A stretch of 22,722 nt of DNA from Chrysochromulina tobinii (lineage: Eukaryota; Haptophyta; Prymnesiales; Chrysochromulinaceae), in assembly GCA_001275005.1 (NCBI GenBank), contig JWZX01003025.1, positions 1-22,722 of the forward strand. Direction: 5' to 3'. Below the pieces are notes generated by a model, which saw only the letters and a program-made list of their open reading frames with translations, was not told the DNA's origin and made no database searches. Of the stretch, positions 21,236-22,722 are shown piece by piece. Each line of letters begins with the position of its first letter. The first letter of the stretch is position 1. A program made the position numbers and the translations under genes.

Positions 21236-22722
21236 TCAGAAGGCGTCGACGATGGCGGCGCACAGCTTGTTGTTGCTCGGCGTGAGCAACGGGGAGAGTC
21301 CGGCCATGTCTTCAAGTGCCCCGCTGCACGCGCCGCCCTCGCCCAGGGAGGCCGCGCCCGCCGCGCCTCCTCGGCGCGCGGCGCCAGAGTACGTCGAGAA
21401 CCAGTCCTCGGTCTCCGCCTGGGCGGTGGACATCGGGTGGGCGGCCGACATGGGCGTGAAGCCCATGCCGCTCGGGGTCACCGCCATGCCGTCCGTCGTC
21501 ACCACGACGTCGCCCGACATCTCGACCGCGGAGCCGCCGTCGACCAGTTTGAGGTCGAGCTTGAGGCCGTGCGCGGCCGCGGGGGCGGCCGTTGAGGAGG
21601 CCGCTCCGAGCCCGGACGAGACGCGCGACGAGGCTGCGGCGATCAAGTCGTCGACGCCACGCTCGAGGTCGCGCTCGAGGGTGCCCGTCGGCGAGTGAAG
21701 CGCTTCGGTCTTCACGGAGCCGTCAGAGCTTGAGCCATCGTGAAGCTCCCACTGGGAGAATGGCTTAAAGTGCACCGCGCCCGCGGACGTGGAGTCGCCC
21801 TTGGTCACGCGCATCAGCTGCTGGATCAGCGCGTCGCGCCTCTCGCCCTCCTCACTCTCGCATGCGAGCTGCGTCGCCAGCTGTAGGATGCGCTGGCGCT
21901 TTCGTAGCGCGGCGCCCTCGACGTCGGCGCCGGCGTCGGTCCCGTCGGCAGTGACGGCGACGGCCTCCTCGTCCTCGACCTCCTCGTCCTCCTCGCCCCA
22001 CATGCTCTCGACGCCCGCCTCCTCCTCCTCCTCCTCCACCTTGAGCGCCTTCTTTCGCTTGCTGCGTGAGCGCTTCTTCTTCACCACCCCGCTCCCGGCG
22101 CCCCCTTCCCCTTCATCGAGACCCTCCTCCTCCAGGGCGCCGTCGTCGGCGCCGTCGTCGGCGCCGTCGTCAGCGCCGTCGGCGCCGCCCTCGCGCTTCT
22201 TGCGCTTCGAGCCGCCGTTCGAGCGCTTCGACGCCGGCTTCGCCTCGCTCTCGCCGCGCTCGGTCGCCTGCGCTCGCCGCTGCAACCGCTGCATCCGTCG
22301 CTGATTGGAGTTGAAGCGGTTCTTGATCGCGTTATCCGTGCGACCGGGCAGCCGCTTGACGATCTCGGACCAGCGCGTGCCGAGCTCGGCGACGCCATCG
22401 GCGATCAGCTGGTCCTCCTCCTCCGTCCACTCCCCCTTCTTCACCGCCGGGCACAGGTGGTTGAACCATCGCTCACGGCACTGCTTGCCCACGCGGCCCG
22501 TCATGTTCGACGCGATCAGCGACCAGCGCTGCGCGCCAAACTTGCCGACGGTCTCGATGAGCTGCTTGTCCTCGGCCTCGGTCCACGCGCGCTTCGCGTT
22601 CACCACCTTGGCCGCCGCGACCGCAGGCGTGTCGCCCGCCGCGATCAGCGCGGCAGTTGCCGCCTCGTCGCTCTCGGCGTTCTCAAGGAGCGTCGCGAGG
22701 TCGATCTCACCGTCCTTGAACT
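21236..22722 (-). CDS. R2R3-MYB transcription factor, 5' end beyond the window
   Basis: Sequence-specific nuclear DNA-binding protein. The frame is open from the right edge (22722) to a TGA at 21236, about 495 codons. No ATG precedes the MYB repeats inside the window, so the start lies outside. A 40-residue Ala/Asp-rich stretch precedes R2. R2 has three Trp and the hallmark GRVGKQCRERWFNHLCP. R3 (EWTEEEDQLIADGVAELGTRW) ends in GRTDNAIKNRFNS, with Phe replacing the third Trp. R3 starts with Trp, as in animal c-MYB, not with Ile/Phe as in most land-plant R2R3 proteins. Then come Lys/Arg-rich segments (nuclear localisation likely), a DDGA repeat, acidic runs and a Ser/Gly/Ala-rich C-terminal region, probably the activation domain. 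A third repeat (R1) upstream cannot be excluded. Target genes unknown. Confidence 0.92.
   Translation of the reverse strand, partial: FKDGEIDLATLLENAESDEAATAALIAAGDTPAVAAAKVVNAKRAWTEAEDKQLIETVGKFGAQRWSLIASNMTGRVGKQCRERWFNHLCPAVKKGEWTEEEDQLIADGVAELGTRWSEIVKRLPGRTDNAIKNRFNSNQRRMQRLQRRAQATERGESEAKPASKRSNGGSKRKKREGGADGADDGADDGADDGALEEEGLDEGEGGAGSGVVKKKRSRSKRKKALKVEEEEEEAGVESMWGEEDEEVEDEEAVAVTADGTDAGADVEGAALRKRQRILQLATQLACESEEGERRDALIQQLMRVTKGDSTSAGAVHFKPFSQWELHDGSSSDGSVKTEALHSPTGTLERDLERGVDDLIAAASSRVSSGLGAASSTAAPAAAHGLKLDLKLVDGGSAVEMSGDVVVTTDGMAVTPSGMGFTPMSAAHPMSTAQAETEDWFSTYSGAARRGGAAGAASLGEGGACSGALEDMAGLSPLLTPSNNKLCAAIVDAF

Noticed and set aside
1-22722. tRNA, rRNA, transposase or reverse transcriptase genes
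   Set aside because: I looked for T-loop GTTCRANNC-type boxes with matching stems and for transposase or RT motifs by eye and found none. A covariance-model scan was not possible here.

Overview
The window reads as nuclear DNA from a GC-rich, compact, unicellular eukaryotic alga. Genes lie on both strands a few hundred bases apart. Several carry short introns (91 to 152 nt, GT...AG, mostly phase 0). Many exons and introns carry minisatellites or codon-repeat tracts (poly-Gly, Ala/Thr, poly-Thr). The gene set is eukaryotic: a PCNA-binding DNA ligase I, the peroxin PEX10, a fused allantoin synthase, an R2R3-MYB factor, a TAP-like ABC half-transporter and a secretory-pathway glycosyltransferase. 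A haptophyte or similar chlorophyll-c alga would fit, but this is inferred from style and not from a marker gene.

Layout: 215-913 (-) is a 2OG-Fe(II)/prolyl-4-hydroxylase-like gene with a damaged or unresolved 3' part. 1443-2209 (-) encodes a protein with a possible RST domain. 2472-3237 (+) is uracil phosphoribosyltransferase with one intron. 4145-5839 (-) is a long coiled-coil protein, divergent from 6086-7399 (+), an unrecognised protein with the same ~60-residue module at both ends of its conserved part. 7724-8968 (+) is a family 2-like glycosyltransferase, and 9250-9882 (+) is an unknown small protein. 10111-11115 (-) is allantoin synthase (OHCU decarboxylase + HIU hydrolase), and 11628-12500 (-) is PEX10. 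13163-13726 (-) is hypothetical. 13947-17249 (+) is a four-exon ABC half-transporter with a ZZ-like zinc finger. 17500-20528 (+) is DNA ligase I with an N-terminal zinc finger and a PIP box. 21236-22722 (-) is an R2R3-MYB gene whose 5' end lies beyond the window.

The neighbours do not form one pathway. There are loose links: PEX10 (peroxisome import) lies next to allantoin synthase (peroxisomal in plants), and UPRTase and allantoin synthase both act in nucleobase metabolism. Three gene pairs are divergent and could share promoters (2209/2472, 5839/6086, 13726/13947).

The most interesting signals are these. Two ABC-transporter introns have tandem duplications spanning a splice junction, as expected of introns born by segmental duplication. 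A ZZ-like finger sits between the extra N-terminal membrane domain and the TAP-like core. A NZF/RanBP2-like finger sits in front of the PIP box of DNA ligase I. The duplicated module of the 6086-7399 protein is unassigned.
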